From JAYPUA01 sp038133845 (GTDB lineage Bacteria; SAR324; NAC60-12), in NCBI GenBank assembly GCA_038133845.1, contig JAYPUA010000017.1:1-58306 (forward strand): a stretch of DNA of 58,306 bases. The letters are read 5' to 3'. The notes under the pieces are model-generated. The model was not told where the DNA came from and made no database searches. It saw only the letters and a program-made list of their open reading frames with translations. How positions within the stretch are numbered: the first letter of the stretch is position 1; each line of letters starts with the position of its first letter. Positions 44,497-53,760 of the stretch are shown here, one piece after another. Position numbers and translations under genes: made by a program.

Positions 44497-46239
44497 CTAC
44501 ATTCGCTCCGGAGGCGTGATGCCCAGCAGGGTCAACCCCTGCCGCAGCGCTTCCGCTACGCAGTGAAAAAGCAGCAACCGTGCTTCCCGCAGGTCCGGAG
44601 TCTCCGCGTGTTTTACCGGGCAGGTGTTGTAGGCCCGGCTGAAGTCCTTGGCCATTTCAAAAAGCGCATGGGCCAGCAAGGAAGGCTTGAACTGCTCTCC
44701 GGCATTCCAGACCACCTGATTGAAGTCCAGCAGGTGGCGGAGCAACAGCTTCTCGTTCGGATGCTCAAGCAGCTCGAAGTCGACCGAGGAAGAAGGCTCT
44801 CCGACCTGCCGGACGATGCTGCGGATGCGCACGTAGGCATAGGTCAGGTAGACACCGGTGTCGCCCTCTGCCCGGAGCCATTCCTCCAGCGAGAAGATGA
44901 TCTGCTTGTTCGGGTCCTGGCTGAGCATCCCATACTTGATCGCGGCAATGGCCATCCGCTTGGCGGTCTCATCGACCTCCTCGACAGACCACTCACGCTG
45001 GCGCTCCTGCAGGTGCCCCTCCTTGAGGAACCGGAGCATCTGCTCCCGGAGCTGGGAGAACAGGATCACGTTCCCTGCGCGAGAACTCATCTTTCCAGAA
45101 GGGAGCATGACCAGCGCGTAGGGCAGGTGGTAGCACTTTTGCGCCTGGGAGTAGCCCATGTGCTCAAGCGTGGCAAACACTTGCTTGAAGTGAAGGGTTT
45201 GCTCCATGCCGACCACATAGATGGAGCGCTCGACGCCAAACTCCTCGAACTTGCGCTTGGCAAGCGCCAAGTCCTTGGTCGAGTAGAGCGTGTTTCCGTC
45301 AGACTTGAGCAGCAGGAAGAACCCGAGCCCCTCCTCTTCAAGATCAATCCCGATCGCCCCCTCGGAGCGAACAAAGTGCCCTTCCCGCTCGCCTTCGAGC
45401 ACCAAACGCTTGCCCTCCTCGTCCACCTCCGATTCGCAGAACACGCGGTCGAAGTGCACATCCAGCCACCTGTAGATTTCATCGAACTCGTCCATCGACC
45501 ACTTCCGGGTCTCCTCCCAAAGGGCGGTAACCTCCGGATCACCGGCTTCCAACTGGGAGAGGACGCTGCCGATCTCTTTTTGGAAGCCTGCGGCATCCTC
45601 CGGGGCGGCATCCTCCAAGCGCAAGGTGGCCTCGGTGTAAAGTGCCCCCAGCCACTCTCCTCGTCCGGAATCCGGCGGCGCCTGACCGGTGTAGCGGTAG
45701 TGCCAGAGGCATTTGGCGATGTGGGTTCCGACGTCTCCGATATAGTTCGCTCCCACCACATCGTAGCCGTTGTAGCGGTAGATCCGGACCAGCGCATCTC
45801 CAAGCGCCACATTGCGCAGGTGCCCCACGTGGAAGCCCTTGTGCGTGTTGGGCTGAGAGAACTCGATCATCACCCGCTCGCGCAAATTCCGGGAGGGCTC
45901 CCTGAAGGTCTCTCCACTGAACACTGCGGGGAGGACGTTGCGGGCCAATGCAGGGCCCTTGAGAGTCAGGTTGAGGTAGGGGCCTACAGCCCGAACCGAC
46001 TCCCAGTCCTGCGCCAAGCGGCCCTGAAGCGCCTGTGCCAAATCCTGGGCAATCAGCGGAGGACCCTTGCGCAGACGCTTGGCCAGTGTAAAGCACGGGA
46101 AGGCATAATCTCCCCAGTCCGGCTGTGGAGGTGTTTCAATCAGAGCGAGAACCGCCCCGGGAGACCAGTTGCCTTCCGGGTCCAGTTGGGACAGCGCGGC
46201 CGCGAGTTGCTCAGAAAAAAAGCGTTCGAACGCGTTCAT
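44497..46239 (-). CDS. argS: Arginyl-tRNA synthetase
   Basis: 580 aa from the ATG at 46239; the frame has an upstream TTG. Class I synthetase: HIGH-type HKGFHVGHLRN near residue 120, FSQPNTHKGFH before it, and a KMSKS-type KMSSRAGNV in the second half. DALR anticodon-binding domain at the C-terminus. Charges tRNA-Arg. Standard length. Confidence 0.97.
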   Translation of the reverse strand: MNAFERFFSEQLAAALSQLDPEGNWSPGAVLALIETPPQPDWGDYAFPCFTLAKRLRKGPPLIAQDLAQALQGRLAQDWESVRAVGPYLNLTLKGPALARNVLPAVFSGETFREPSRNLRERVMIEFSQPNTHKGFHVGHLRNVALGDALVRIYRYNGYDVVGANYIGDVGTHIAKCLWHYRYTGQAPPDSGRGEWLGALYTEATLRLEDAAPEDAAGFQKEIGSVLSQLEAGDPEVTALWEETRKWSMDEFDEIYRWLDVHFDRVFCESEVDEEGKRLVLEGEREGHFVRSEGAIGIDLEEEGLGFFLLLKSDGNTLYSTKDLALAKRKFEEFGVERSIYVVGMEQTLHFKQVFATLEHMGYSQAQKCYHLPYALVMLPSGKMSSRAGNVILFSQLREQMLRFLKEGHLQERQREWSVEEVDETAKRMAIAAIKYGMLSQDPNKQIIFSLEEWLRAEGDTGVYLTYAYVRIRSIVRQVGEPSSSVDFELLEHPNEKLLLRHLLDFNQVVWNAGEQFKPSLLAHALFEMAKDFSRAYNTCPVKHAETPDLREARLLLFHCVAEALRQGLTLLGITPPERM

Positions 46240-46334
46240 TCCGATGAGGGATTGACAGGTGGAGGCCAAGAAGGCAAGGCGCCGACTTCTTCCCTAAGCA
46301 GGTTCAAAGGGTCGGCAAAAAAAGACGATTCGAT

Positions 46335-46559
46335 TCAGGCTCGGACGATCCTCTCGCGACGGACAATCCGTCCCTTGCTCAAATCGTAGGGAGAGAGTTC
46401 GACAGTCACGGAATCCCCCGGAAGCACTCGGATTTTGTGCATTTTCATCTTTCCAGCAAGGTGCCCCATGACCACATGGTCATTTTCCAATTGGACCCGG
46501 AAGATCCCATTTGAGGACTCCAAAACAGTCCCCTTCATCTCCAGTTTTTCGTCAGTCAA
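46335..46559 (-). CDS. infA: Translation initiation factor IF-1
   Basis: 74 aa using the TTG at 46559 (MTDEKLEMKGTVLE), which is preceded by AGGA 7 bp upstream and gives the normal IF-1 length. A longer ATG-initiated frame from 46610 adds 17 residues unlike the family. S1/OB fold: GTVLESSNGIFRVQLENDHVVMGH, GKMKMHKIRVLPGDSVTVELSPYDLSKGRIV. Binds the ribosomal A site with IF-2 and IF-3. Confidence 0.92.
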   Translation of the reverse strand: MTDEKLEMKGTVLESSNGIFRVQLENDHVVMGHLAGKMKMHKIRVLPGDSVTVELSPYDLSKGRIVRRERIVRA

Positions 46560-46784
46560 GAGCAAATCCTGATCGGGTTGAGAGTGTTTTACCCAAGGCG
46601 GGCAAAACATCAGAAAATAGCGCTTTACGGAGAATTCTTCAAGCCAGGAGTACAGATTGGTGAATTTACATCTCCCCCAGGACGTGGTAGATTGCCCACA
46701 TGTTTCAGAGCGCTTCTGCCTGCGTCCCTGCAGGTTTCGGGCAAAGCCGGCCGCTCTTGAACAGGCATTCTATCCTGTACGCTC

Positions 46785-48515
46785 ATGCATCTGCTGGGAA
46801 TCGGCTTCTCCACCAAAGTTTGGCATCACCTGCTGGGACACCTGAGGCAAGACTTGGGGGACTTGTCCTTGGGGAGCATTTTGCTTGAAGGGCGTGCCAG
46901 CCTTCAGCGAGAGTTGGAGTTGGTGCTGAGGCTTTCAGAGGGGACTCCTCCGGAGATGGTTTTGCTGAATGCCTCTGGGCTCAAGCAGACTCCGGACCTG
47001 CTGAAGCAGTGTCTCCAGATGGTCACTCAGGCCTCCTCCTCCGGAGCACGCATCGTGCTTGCTGTGGACGAGGTCGAGGAGGACATGGGGCAGCTTCTGG
47101 GAGAGGGCTCGGTGCTTCAGTTGACCAATGGGATGCAGGTCCGGCCGATGGACTCCGACGTGATTCTGGCGCACAGCATCCGTTCGTTTCCTCGCATCCG
47201 CTTGAACAATCGGCTCACCCTCCGCTATGAGGACCCCTCCGGACAGATTCTGGAGCAAACGCTTGAAGAGCTGGCGGAGGGAACCTTGCTGCCCTGGCGT
47301 CGGGTGACTCAGGTGAAGACCGATTTCGGCTGGGAAGAGCCCCGGATCTGGATGACACAAATCCTGACGGAGGTGGAGTCGACCATCCTGCCAGAGCAGG
47401 TTCAGGGCATCCTCCGTGAGCAAAGTGGTGGCTTCCTCTTTCCCGGGGTCCCCTATCCATCGATCCTGGGGCTGCAGACTCCAGAGTTCCGGGTTGATCA
47501 CTGCCTGCGTGCCGGAGCCCTGAATCCCCGGAGCACGGCTTTCCGGAAAATGATGGCGTCGTTTCAGCAGCGGGTGAGCGCCTTTCAGGAGCCTCCTCCG
47601 ATCTCACGCTCGATCCGTTGTCTGGGCCAACCTCCGGTGCTCAACGAGGTGATGCGCCAGGTGTTGCAGCAACAAGGGTACACCAACGTCTCTGCGCTCT
47701 CTCAGTTGGCTGCCGGGCGTTACACACTGGAGGCCGACCTGACCTGCCTTCAGCTTTCCCAGTTTCCGGAGGTCACGCTCAAGGGAGATCTGCGTGACTG
47801 TGTCCAGCCTGTGCAGCAGGTGACTCAGGAGCTGGCCTCCTGGGTTGAACTGGAGGACTTGTCCGTACAAGCTTCACTGCCCAGGAAACCAATGCGTCCG
47901 GAAACGTTCCGCGAGCGACGCAATCGTATCGTCCAGAGCGTGCGGGCAAATCAGGACGCGCTTCAACTGGCACAGAACCGCATCATCCTCTATGAGCAGG
48001 AACAGGAGGCTCTGCGGGATTCGATCGAGATCGCCCGGGTGCTGCTGGAACTGGAAGCAGAGGCGCTGGAGTGGAATGACGCGCTCAACGAGGCCCCGAA
48101 GATTCGAAGTGGCTACGTGCTCTTGCTCTGTGATGATGAGCAAAACGCGATGGACCTCTACTCCGGCCTCAACCAGGTGACCCGGAAACTCTGGATCGAC
48201 ACCTCCGAATTCTCTGAACCGGAGCACCTGCGGCGCCTGGACGTCCGCTCCCTCAAGGATGAGTCACTGGCCCCCTTGCTGATTGTCACCGAGGAGGCGC
48301 GAATCCACCTGGTCGAGTTGTGCGGACGGACGCTGGAGTCGGTGCACGGAGTCAGCGACCTGCTCCATCAGCAATTCCAGGTCATCGCCCGGGCCGAGGC
48401 CGAGCACCACCTGATCAACTTTGAGCGGCAAGAACTGGCCCTGCATCACCTGACGGATACCTTCCGGGAAATCGTTCGCAAGGAATTCCCAGCGCTTGAG
48501 GACGTCAGCGCCTGA
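46785..48515 (+). CDS. Orphan protein of unknown function with receiver-like regions and a coiled coil
   Basis: 576 aa; ATG at 46785 with weak ribosome site. I recognise no family. Regions: N-terminal part about 1-110 with a beta-alpha pattern like a receiver (PEMVLLNASG; SGARIVLAVDEVEED); a middle beta-rich part; a charged coiled coil about 370-432 (RIILYEQEQEALRDSIEIAR); and a second receiver-like part about 440-540 (SGYVLLLCDDEQNAMDLYSGL; LAPLLIVTEEARIHL). No membrane segment. Divergent from infA and followed 42 bp later by glyQ. Confidence 0.7.
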   Translation: MHLLGIGFSTKVWHHLLGHLRQDLGDLSLGSILLEGRASLQRELELVLRLSEGTPPEMVLLNASGLKQTPDLLKQCLQMVTQASSSGARIVLAVDEVEEDMGQLLGEGSVLQLTNGMQVRPMDSDVILAHSIRSFPRIRLNNRLTLRYEDPSGQILEQTLEELAEGTLLPWRRVTQVKTDFGWEEPRIWMTQILTEVESTILPEQVQGILREQSGGFLFPGVPYPSILGLQTPEFRVDHCLRAGALNPRSTAFRKMMASFQQRVSAFQEPPPISRSIRCLGQPPVLNEVMRQVLQQQGYTNVSALSQLAAGRYTLEADLTCLQLSQFPEVTLKGDLRDCVQPVQQVTQELASWVELEDLSVQASLPRKPMRPETFRERRNRIVQSVRANQDALQLAQNRIILYEQEQEALRDSIEIARVLLELEAEALEWNDALNEAPKIRSGYVLLLCDDEQNAMDLYSGLNQVTRKLWIDTSEFSEPEHLRRLDVRSLKDESLAPLLIVTEEARIHLVELCGRTLESVHGVSDLLHQQFQVIARAEAEHHLINFERQELALHHLTDTFREIVRKEFPALEDVSA

Positions 48516-48557
48516 GTCCCACCACCCTCAACCTTCAGAGAGCCTGAACCCAACAGC

Positions 48558-49484
48558 ATGTCCCACCCCTACACCTTGCAGGAGATCATCATGACCCTGC
48601 ACTCGTTCTGGAACGAGCGCGGTTGCTTGCTGATGAACCCCTACGATGTCGAAACCGGCGCCGGAACGATGAACCCCATGACGACCCTGCGCACCATCGG
48701 TCCGGAAGAGTGGAACGTGGCCTACGTGGAGCCCTCACGACGTCCGGCGGACGGGCGCTATGGAGAGAACCCCAACCGCCTCTACCAGCACCACCAGTAT
48801 CAGGTGATCCTCAAACCGTCTCCGGACAATGTGGAGGACCTGTACCTGGACTCCCTGCGTGCCTTGGGAATTGAACCCCGGGATCACGACATCCGCTTTG
48901 TGGAGGACAACTGGGAGGCCCCGACTCTGGGAGCCTGGGGACTGGGCTGGGAGATCTGGCTGGACGGAATGGAGGTCACCCAGTTCACCTACTTCCAGCA
49001 GGTGGGCGGGTTGGAGTGTCACCCCGTCTCTGCCGAGTTGACCTATGGTCTGGAGCGCCTCGCCTCCTACCTGCAGGAGAAGGATGACGTGTTTGAAATC
49101 GAATTTGCACCTGGCATCTCCTACGCGGCGATCTTCCGACAGCCGGAGTTTGAGCACTCGAAGTACACCTTCGAGGTCGCAGACACCGCGCAACTCTTCC
49201 GCTGGTTCAATGAATATGAGGCCGAGGCGCAGCGTGCATTGGAGGCAGAACTTGTCTTCCCGGCCTATGACTACGTCCTCAAGTGTTCGCACACGTTCAA
49301 TCAACTCGATGCGGCCAGCGCGATCAGCGTTTCGGCTCGGGCAGCAACGATCGGTCGGGTTCGCAACCTGGCCCAGGAGGTGGCCCGGAAGTTTCTGGAG
49401 AACCGCAGAAAGCTGGGCTTCCCGCTGATGCGTGACCGCGAGGCCGCAGAGCGCTGGGTGCATGAGCTTGAGCCCAAGGCCTGA
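48558..49484 (+). CDS. glyQ: Glycyl-tRNA synthetase alpha subunit
   Basis: 308 aa. Class II catalytic subunit of the two-chain bacterial GlyRS: YTLQEIIMTLHSFWNERGC, MNPMTTLRTIGPEEWNVAYVEPSRRP, and FTYFQQVGGLECHPVSAELTYGLERL. Pairs with GlyS, encoded 81 bp downstream. Confidence 0.99.
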   Translation: MSHPYTLQEIIMTLHSFWNERGCLLMNPYDVETGAGTMNPMTTLRTIGPEEWNVAYVEPSRRPADGRYGENPNRLYQHHQYQVILKPSPDNVEDLYLDSLRALGIEPRDHDIRFVEDNWEAPTLGAWGLGWEIWLDGMEVTQFTYFQQVGGLECHPVSAELTYGLERLASYLQEKDDVFEIEFAPGISYAAIFRQPEFEHSKYTFEVADTAQLFRWFNEYEAEAQRALEAELVFPAYDYVLKCSHTFNQLDAASAISVSARAATIGRVRNLAQEVARKFLENRRKLGFPLMRDREAAERWVHELEPKA

Positions 49485-49565
49485 CGGGCCTTCCCGGAAG
49501 CCCCGAGTCCACACGCCTTGGCGCAGCGCATTTCTGTGGTCAAGGTTGAACCCCATCATTCCCTC

Positions 49566-51641
49566 ATGACACATTCATACCTACTTGAAATCGGGCTGGA
49601 AGAGGTTCCGGCTCAGCTGCTTCTCCCCGCCTGCACCCAGCTGGAAGCTGCGGTGAAGGCCTTCTGTCAGGCACATCAGCTTCCGGAACCCGGTCTGCAG
49701 GTCTTCTCCACGCCTCGCCGGTTGGCGGTGCTCGCTTCCGGCCTTCCGGAGCGTCAGACCGATCGGACGCTGGAGGTCAAGGGCCCTCCGGTTGAGCATG
49801 CACAGGATGCCCAGGGACAGTGGACCAAGGCTGCAGAAGGGTTTGCCCGGAAAAATGCGGTCACTGCAGCAGACCTGGAGGTGCGCGAGGTCTCCGGGAA
49901 AGCCTACGTGTTTGCCGTTCGCCAAGAGTCCGGACGCCCGGTTCCAGAGCTTCTGACCGAGGCGGTTCCCGGGTGGATCAGCGGGCTCTCTTTTCCAAAG
50001 AACATGCGCTGGGGGCCCTACCGGATGCGTTTCATCCGGCCGATCCGCTGGATCGTCTCCTTGTGGGATGAGCAGGTTATTCCGGTCTCTCTGGAAATGG
50101 TTCAGGCCGACCGGAAGAGCCGGGGACATCGGTTTTTGGGAGACCGAGAGGTGTCGCTCTCCCAAGCCACCGGCTACGAAGAGGTCCTCAAGGAACAGTT
50201 CGTCGAAGCGGACGCTGAGCAGCGTCGCGCAAGCATCGTGACGCAGATCCGGGGGCTGGAGCAGCAGCACGGATTCCATGTGAAGCTGGAGGAGGATCTG
50301 CTGCAGGAGGTCACCAACCTGGTGGAATGGCCAACGGCGCTGGTCGGCAGTTTTGAGGAGGAGTTCCTGGAAGTTCCGGCTCCGGTGCTGGTGACCTCGA
50401 TGGCCACGCACCAGCGCTATTTTCCGGTATTCGACCCCTCCGGGGAAAAGCTGCAGCCCTACTTCGTCACGGTCCGCAATGGCGATTCACGCTCCCTCGA
50501 CACGGTGCGCCTTGGAAATGAGAAGGTCTTGCGGGCAAGGCTCAGCGACGCTCGGTTCTTCTACCAGGAAGACCGCAAGCGCGACTTCGCCTACTTTGGG
50601 CAGAAGGCCGAGCAGGTGGTGTTTTTCCAAAAGCGTGGCTCACAAGGCCAGCGCATTGAGCGCCTCCGGAGGCTCAGCCGGAAGATCGCGGCCGAGATGG
50701 CGCTGGACCCGTCCCGGCAGGAGCAGGCTGACCGAATCGCGGAGTTGTGCAAGTTCGACCTGTTCACCCAGATGGTCTATGAGTTCCCGGAACTCCAGGG
50801 GGTGATGGGAGAGGACTATGCGCGCCTGAAGGCCGAGCCCGAGCTGATCTGCCGAGGCATCCGGGAACACTACTCTCCGCGCAACGCCGAGGACAGCCTG
50901 CCCGGGGATCTGGAAACCGTCGCCGTCGCCCTGGCCGATCGACTCGACCAACTGGCTGTCGCCTTCTCGCTGGGAATGATCCCCACCGGCTCTGCAGATC
51001 CGTACGCTCTGCGGCGGGCGGCACAAGGGGTCGTGCAGGTGATTTTGGGTTGGCCGTTGAACCTGAACTTCAGTTGGCTCGTGCAGCAGGCGCTACAGGA
51101 GCTCGACGCCCAGCAGAAGCTGGAGCTCGACGTGAACGGACTTCAGGGCGAGCTGCTGAAATTTCTGGACCAGCGAGTCCGTTGGTATTTCCAGGAGCGC
51201 GGCATTCGGCACGACGTCGCAGAGTCCGTTCTCGGAGGCGCTCAAAGCCCTCTGGGACAACTCCAGCTTGCCCAGGCGCTCGAGCCTCACTTGGACAGAT
51301 CCTCGTTCAAGAAGGCGGTGGAGGCGGTGGTCCGCTGCATCAACATCTCTGCCAAAACACCTCTGCCGGAGAGTGCTTCGCTTGTCCCGGAGGCCTTGGA
51401 ACATGCTGCCGAGCAGATGCTCTGGAGCACCGTTCAGGCGCTGCAGGAGGGCACCGATCCGGAGGTGTTTCTGGGGGACCTGTTCCGCATGGCACCTCCG
51501 ATCACCGAGTTTTTTGAGGCGGTGCTTGTGATGGATCCGGATCCGGTCAAGCAGCAGAACCGACTCTTCCTGTGCTCCCAGGTCGCTCGGTGGAGCACCG
51601 CGCAGCTGGACCTCCGGGCGCTGGTTTTGTCGGGTAGTTGA
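49566..51641 (+). CDS. glyS: Glycyl-tRNA synthetase beta subunit
   Basis: 691 aa from the ATG at 49566. tRNA-binding subunit: LLEIGLEEVPAQLL start, FSTPRRLAVLASG, FPKNMRWGPYRMRFIRPIRWIVSL, and the HD-like C-terminal part with LADRLDQLAVAFSLGMIPTGSADPYALRRAAQGV. Complete. The stop is 3 bp before hemJ. Confidence 0.99.
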   Translation: MTHSYLLEIGLEEVPAQLLLPACTQLEAAVKAFCQAHQLPEPGLQVFSTPRRLAVLASGLPERQTDRTLEVKGPPVEHAQDAQGQWTKAAEGFARKNAVTAADLEVREVSGKAYVFAVRQESGRPVPELLTEAVPGWISGLSFPKNMRWGPYRMRFIRPIRWIVSLWDEQVIPVSLEMVQADRKSRGHRFLGDREVSLSQATGYEEVLKEQFVEADAEQRRASIVTQIRGLEQQHGFHVKLEEDLLQEVTNLVEWPTALVGSFEEEFLEVPAPVLVTSMATHQRYFPVFDPSGEKLQPYFVTVRNGDSRSLDTVRLGNEKVLRARLSDARFFYQEDRKRDFAYFGQKAEQVVFFQKRGSQGQRIERLRRLSRKIAAEMALDPSRQEQADRIAELCKFDLFTQMVYEFPELQGVMGEDYARLKAEPELICRGIREHYSPRNAEDSLPGDLETVAVALADRLDQLAVAFSLGMIPTGSADPYALRRAAQGVVQVILGWPLNLNFSWLVQQALQELDAQQKLELDVNGLQGELLKFLDQRVRWYFQERGIRHDVAESVLGGAQSPLGQLQLAQALEPHLDRSSFKKAVEAVVRCINISAKTPLPESASLVPEALEHAAEQMLWSTVQALQEGTDPEVFLGDLFRMAPPITEFFEAVLVMDPDPVKQQNRLFLCSQVARWSTAQLDLRALVLSGS

Positions 51642-51644
51642 TTC

Positions 51645-52196
51645 ATGCTCTACCTCAACCTCAAGGCGCTTCACATCATCGGGGTCGTGGTCTGGTTTGC
51701 CGGGCTGTTCTACCTGGGGCGCCTCTTTGTGTACCACAAGGAGGCGGAGGACCGTCCGGAGGCAGAGCGCCGGGTGCTGCTGGAGCAGTTTGAGATCATG
51801 GAACGCCGGCTGTATTACGCAATCACCTGGCCCGGCCTATGCATCACCGTGGGCTTTGGGCTTTCGGTGATTGGCCCGTGGCTGACGTCCGGATGGATGC
51901 ACGCAAAGCTGACCTTTGTGGGACTGCTGATTGCCTACCATCTGGGTTGCGGAGCGTTGCGCAAGCAGCTGGCCGTGGGATCCTGCCGCTGGACGAGCCG
52001 GCACTTTCGCCTGTTCAACGAAGTCCCCTCGCTGATTCTCTTGGCCATCGTCTTCCTGGTGGTGCTCAAGGATGCGGTCTCCTGGCCTGCCCTGCTGGGC
52101 ATTCTGGCCGGAACCGTGGTGCTCATTGGCATTACCGTGCAGACGGTCATGCGACGCCAACGAGCCAGGAAAGCGCAGGAGCCCGATCGCCCCTAG
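51645..52196 (+). CDS. hemJ: HemJ-type protoporphyrinogen IX oxidase
   Basis: 183 aa. Four or five membrane spans with LYLNLKALHIIGVVVWFAGLFYLGRLFVYH at the start, containing the conserved heme-ligand His, and WPGLCITVGFGLS, HAKLTFVGLLIAYHL later. Oxidises protoporphyrinogen IX in haem synthesis, replacing HemY/HemG. Immediately follows glyS. Confidence 0.9.
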   Translation: MLYLNLKALHIIGVVVWFAGLFYLGRLFVYHKEAEDRPEAERRVLLEQFEIMERRLYYAITWPGLCITVGFGLSVIGPWLTSGWMHAKLTFVGLLIAYHLGCGALRKQLAVGSCRWTSRHFRLFNEVPSLILLAIVFLVVLKDAVSWPALLGILAGTVVLIGITVQTVMRRQRARKAQEPDRP

Positions 52197-52221
52197 TCGT
52201 CCGAACCTGAGAGGAGTGTAG

Positions 52222-52908
52222 ATGAAGGCGTCAAGATGGTTGTTGCTGGTGAGTGCTGCTGCGGTTTTGAGCGGATGCAGTTGGATGGACTCCACCTCCC
52301 CGGCAGAGCAGGCCCGCCTGCAGTATGAATCCGGGATGAAGGCCTATGAGGCCAAGGATTACGAAACGGCCGTGATCGCTCTGAGAGAGGTGCCTGCAGA
52401 CTCCGCGCTCTATGCTCAGTCGGTGCGGACCATTCAACGCGTTCCGTATCAGCGCGGCGTGGATGCGTATGAGTCCGGAGAGTACCTCAAGGCGCTCACG
52501 GAGTTGACCAAGATCCCAGAGCATCACCCGGATCACGAGAACGCCCGGCTGATGCGGGTGCGCATCGAGTACGAACTGCTTCGGCAGGAGTACGAAAAAG
52601 CCGTGGGGGCAGAGCGCCTGGAGTGGCTGCGCAAGCTGATCGCCAAGGGCGGCGAGCGGCAGAGCGAGACGGTCGATCTGGAAAACATCGATGACCTCGG
52701 CAGGGACTTGGCGACCTCTTCCGATCCGAAGATGACCAGCGAACTCCTGACCCTGATGCAGGCCACCTTGCAGGAGCGCAAGAGTCCGATGCTCTATGAG
52801 CGGGCGCTGGAGCACCTGATGCGCAACTTCCAGCACCTGCACGAACAGCGGGAGATTCGCGCTCAGGCCTTCGAAGTCGTCGGCCAGGTCAAACTGGCGG
52901 TGCGCTGA
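52222..52908 (+). CDS. TPR-like lipoprotein
   Basis: 228 aa. Lipoprotein signal with lipobox VLSGC (Cys about residue 19). Tetratricopeptide-like helices follow (QYESGMKAYEAKDYETAVIALREV; RGVDAYESGEYLKALTELTKI), then a longer helical part. Likely an envelope scaffold. Its last 20 bp overlap the end of the convergent prsW gene. Specific role unknown. Confidence 0.8.
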   Translation: MKASRWLLLVSAAAVLSGCSWMDSTSPAEQARLQYESGMKAYEAKDYETAVIALREVPADSALYAQSVRTIQRVPYQRGVDAYESGEYLKALTELTKIPEHHPDHENARLMRVRIEYELLRQEYEKAVGAERLEWLRKLIAKGGERQSETVDLENIDDLGRDLATSSDPKMTSELLTLMQATLQERKSPMLYERALEHLMRNFQHLHEQREIRAQAFEVVGQVKLAVR

Positions 52909-53638
52909 GTCCGGGACGAAACGGTGACTCCTTCAAGGCTCGCCGTCCCAGCCAGACCGAAAGTAGCCCCATCAGCACAATCTGCAAGTAACCTCCCCAC
53001 TCGTATCCCAGAGAAAGCCACAGGTCGTAGGCCCCGTGCAGGCTGGCTGAAACCAGCCAGCCCCCCAGCAGGACCAGCATTGCCCGATGTGCTGCTTGAG
53101 GACTGCGAGCCTCAGCTTCCCAGATCATCCGGGAGCGCACCACGATGTATCCCATGGGAGCACTCATGAAGGCATGCGCGGGGACGGTCACCACGGAGCG
53201 TGTCACCAACACACCCGGCCCATACTGGTTGAGGTAGAAGAGGTTCTCGATGGTGGCAAAGCCCAGAGCGATCACCGCAGCGAACAAGAGGCCGTCGAAC
53301 GGCTCTCGGGGCTCTCGGAAGGTGTAGACGCCCAGAAGCAGCACCAGCATCTTGGCAAACTCTTCATTGACGCCCACCATCAGCCAGAATCCTGAGCTGG
53401 CCAGCGGCAGAGAGGCCTCCACTCCCGCCCACCAGACTTCCGGAGCTCCGGGCCAGAAGATCGTGTACTTCTCGACCATGTGGTTAAGGAGCAAGGCGAT
53501 GAGTCCGCAGGACATGCCACCGCCGTACAGCAAGGCCAGAGCCTTGAGATTGCTACGCTTGTACCGATTGGAGTGGTAATAGGCCCAGCCCCACAGGATG
53601 GCCGGCGCAAAGGCCATGGAAGCAAGAGGGAGTTGCAT
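52889..53638 (-). CDS. PrsW-family intramembrane metalloprotease
   Basis: 249 aa, about eight membrane spans. Family motifs are all visible: NEEFAK (ExxxK with Glu pair), FATIENLFYL, PAHAFMSAPMGY and SLHGAYD. Glu and the His residues form the presumed metal site within the membrane. Members cleave anti-sigma factors or other single-span proteins; the substrate here is unknown. Divergent from the diguanylate cyclase gene. Confidence 0.88.
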   Translation of the reverse strand: MQLPLASMAFAPAILWGWAYYHSNRYKRSNLKALALLYGGGMSCGLIALLLNHMVEKYTIFWPGAPEVWWAGVEASLPLASSGFWLMVGVNEEFAKMLVLLLGVYTFREPREPFDGLLFAAVIALGFATIENLFYLNQYGPGVLVTRSVVTVPAHAFMSAPMGYIVVRSRMIWEAEARSPQAAHRAMLVLLGGWLVSASLHGAYDLWLSLGYEWGGYLQIVLMGLLSVWLGRRALKESPFRPGLSAPPV

Positions 53639-53760
53639 CTTTTGTGAGTGCGTGTTGCGATTGTTTTTGCTTCATGGCATAGTGCCAATTTTGTTTAACT
53701 TCTCAATCTAGGGACTTCCTTCCCAGCGTAGTCCCGGAACTCGCAAAGTCAAGCATCCCC

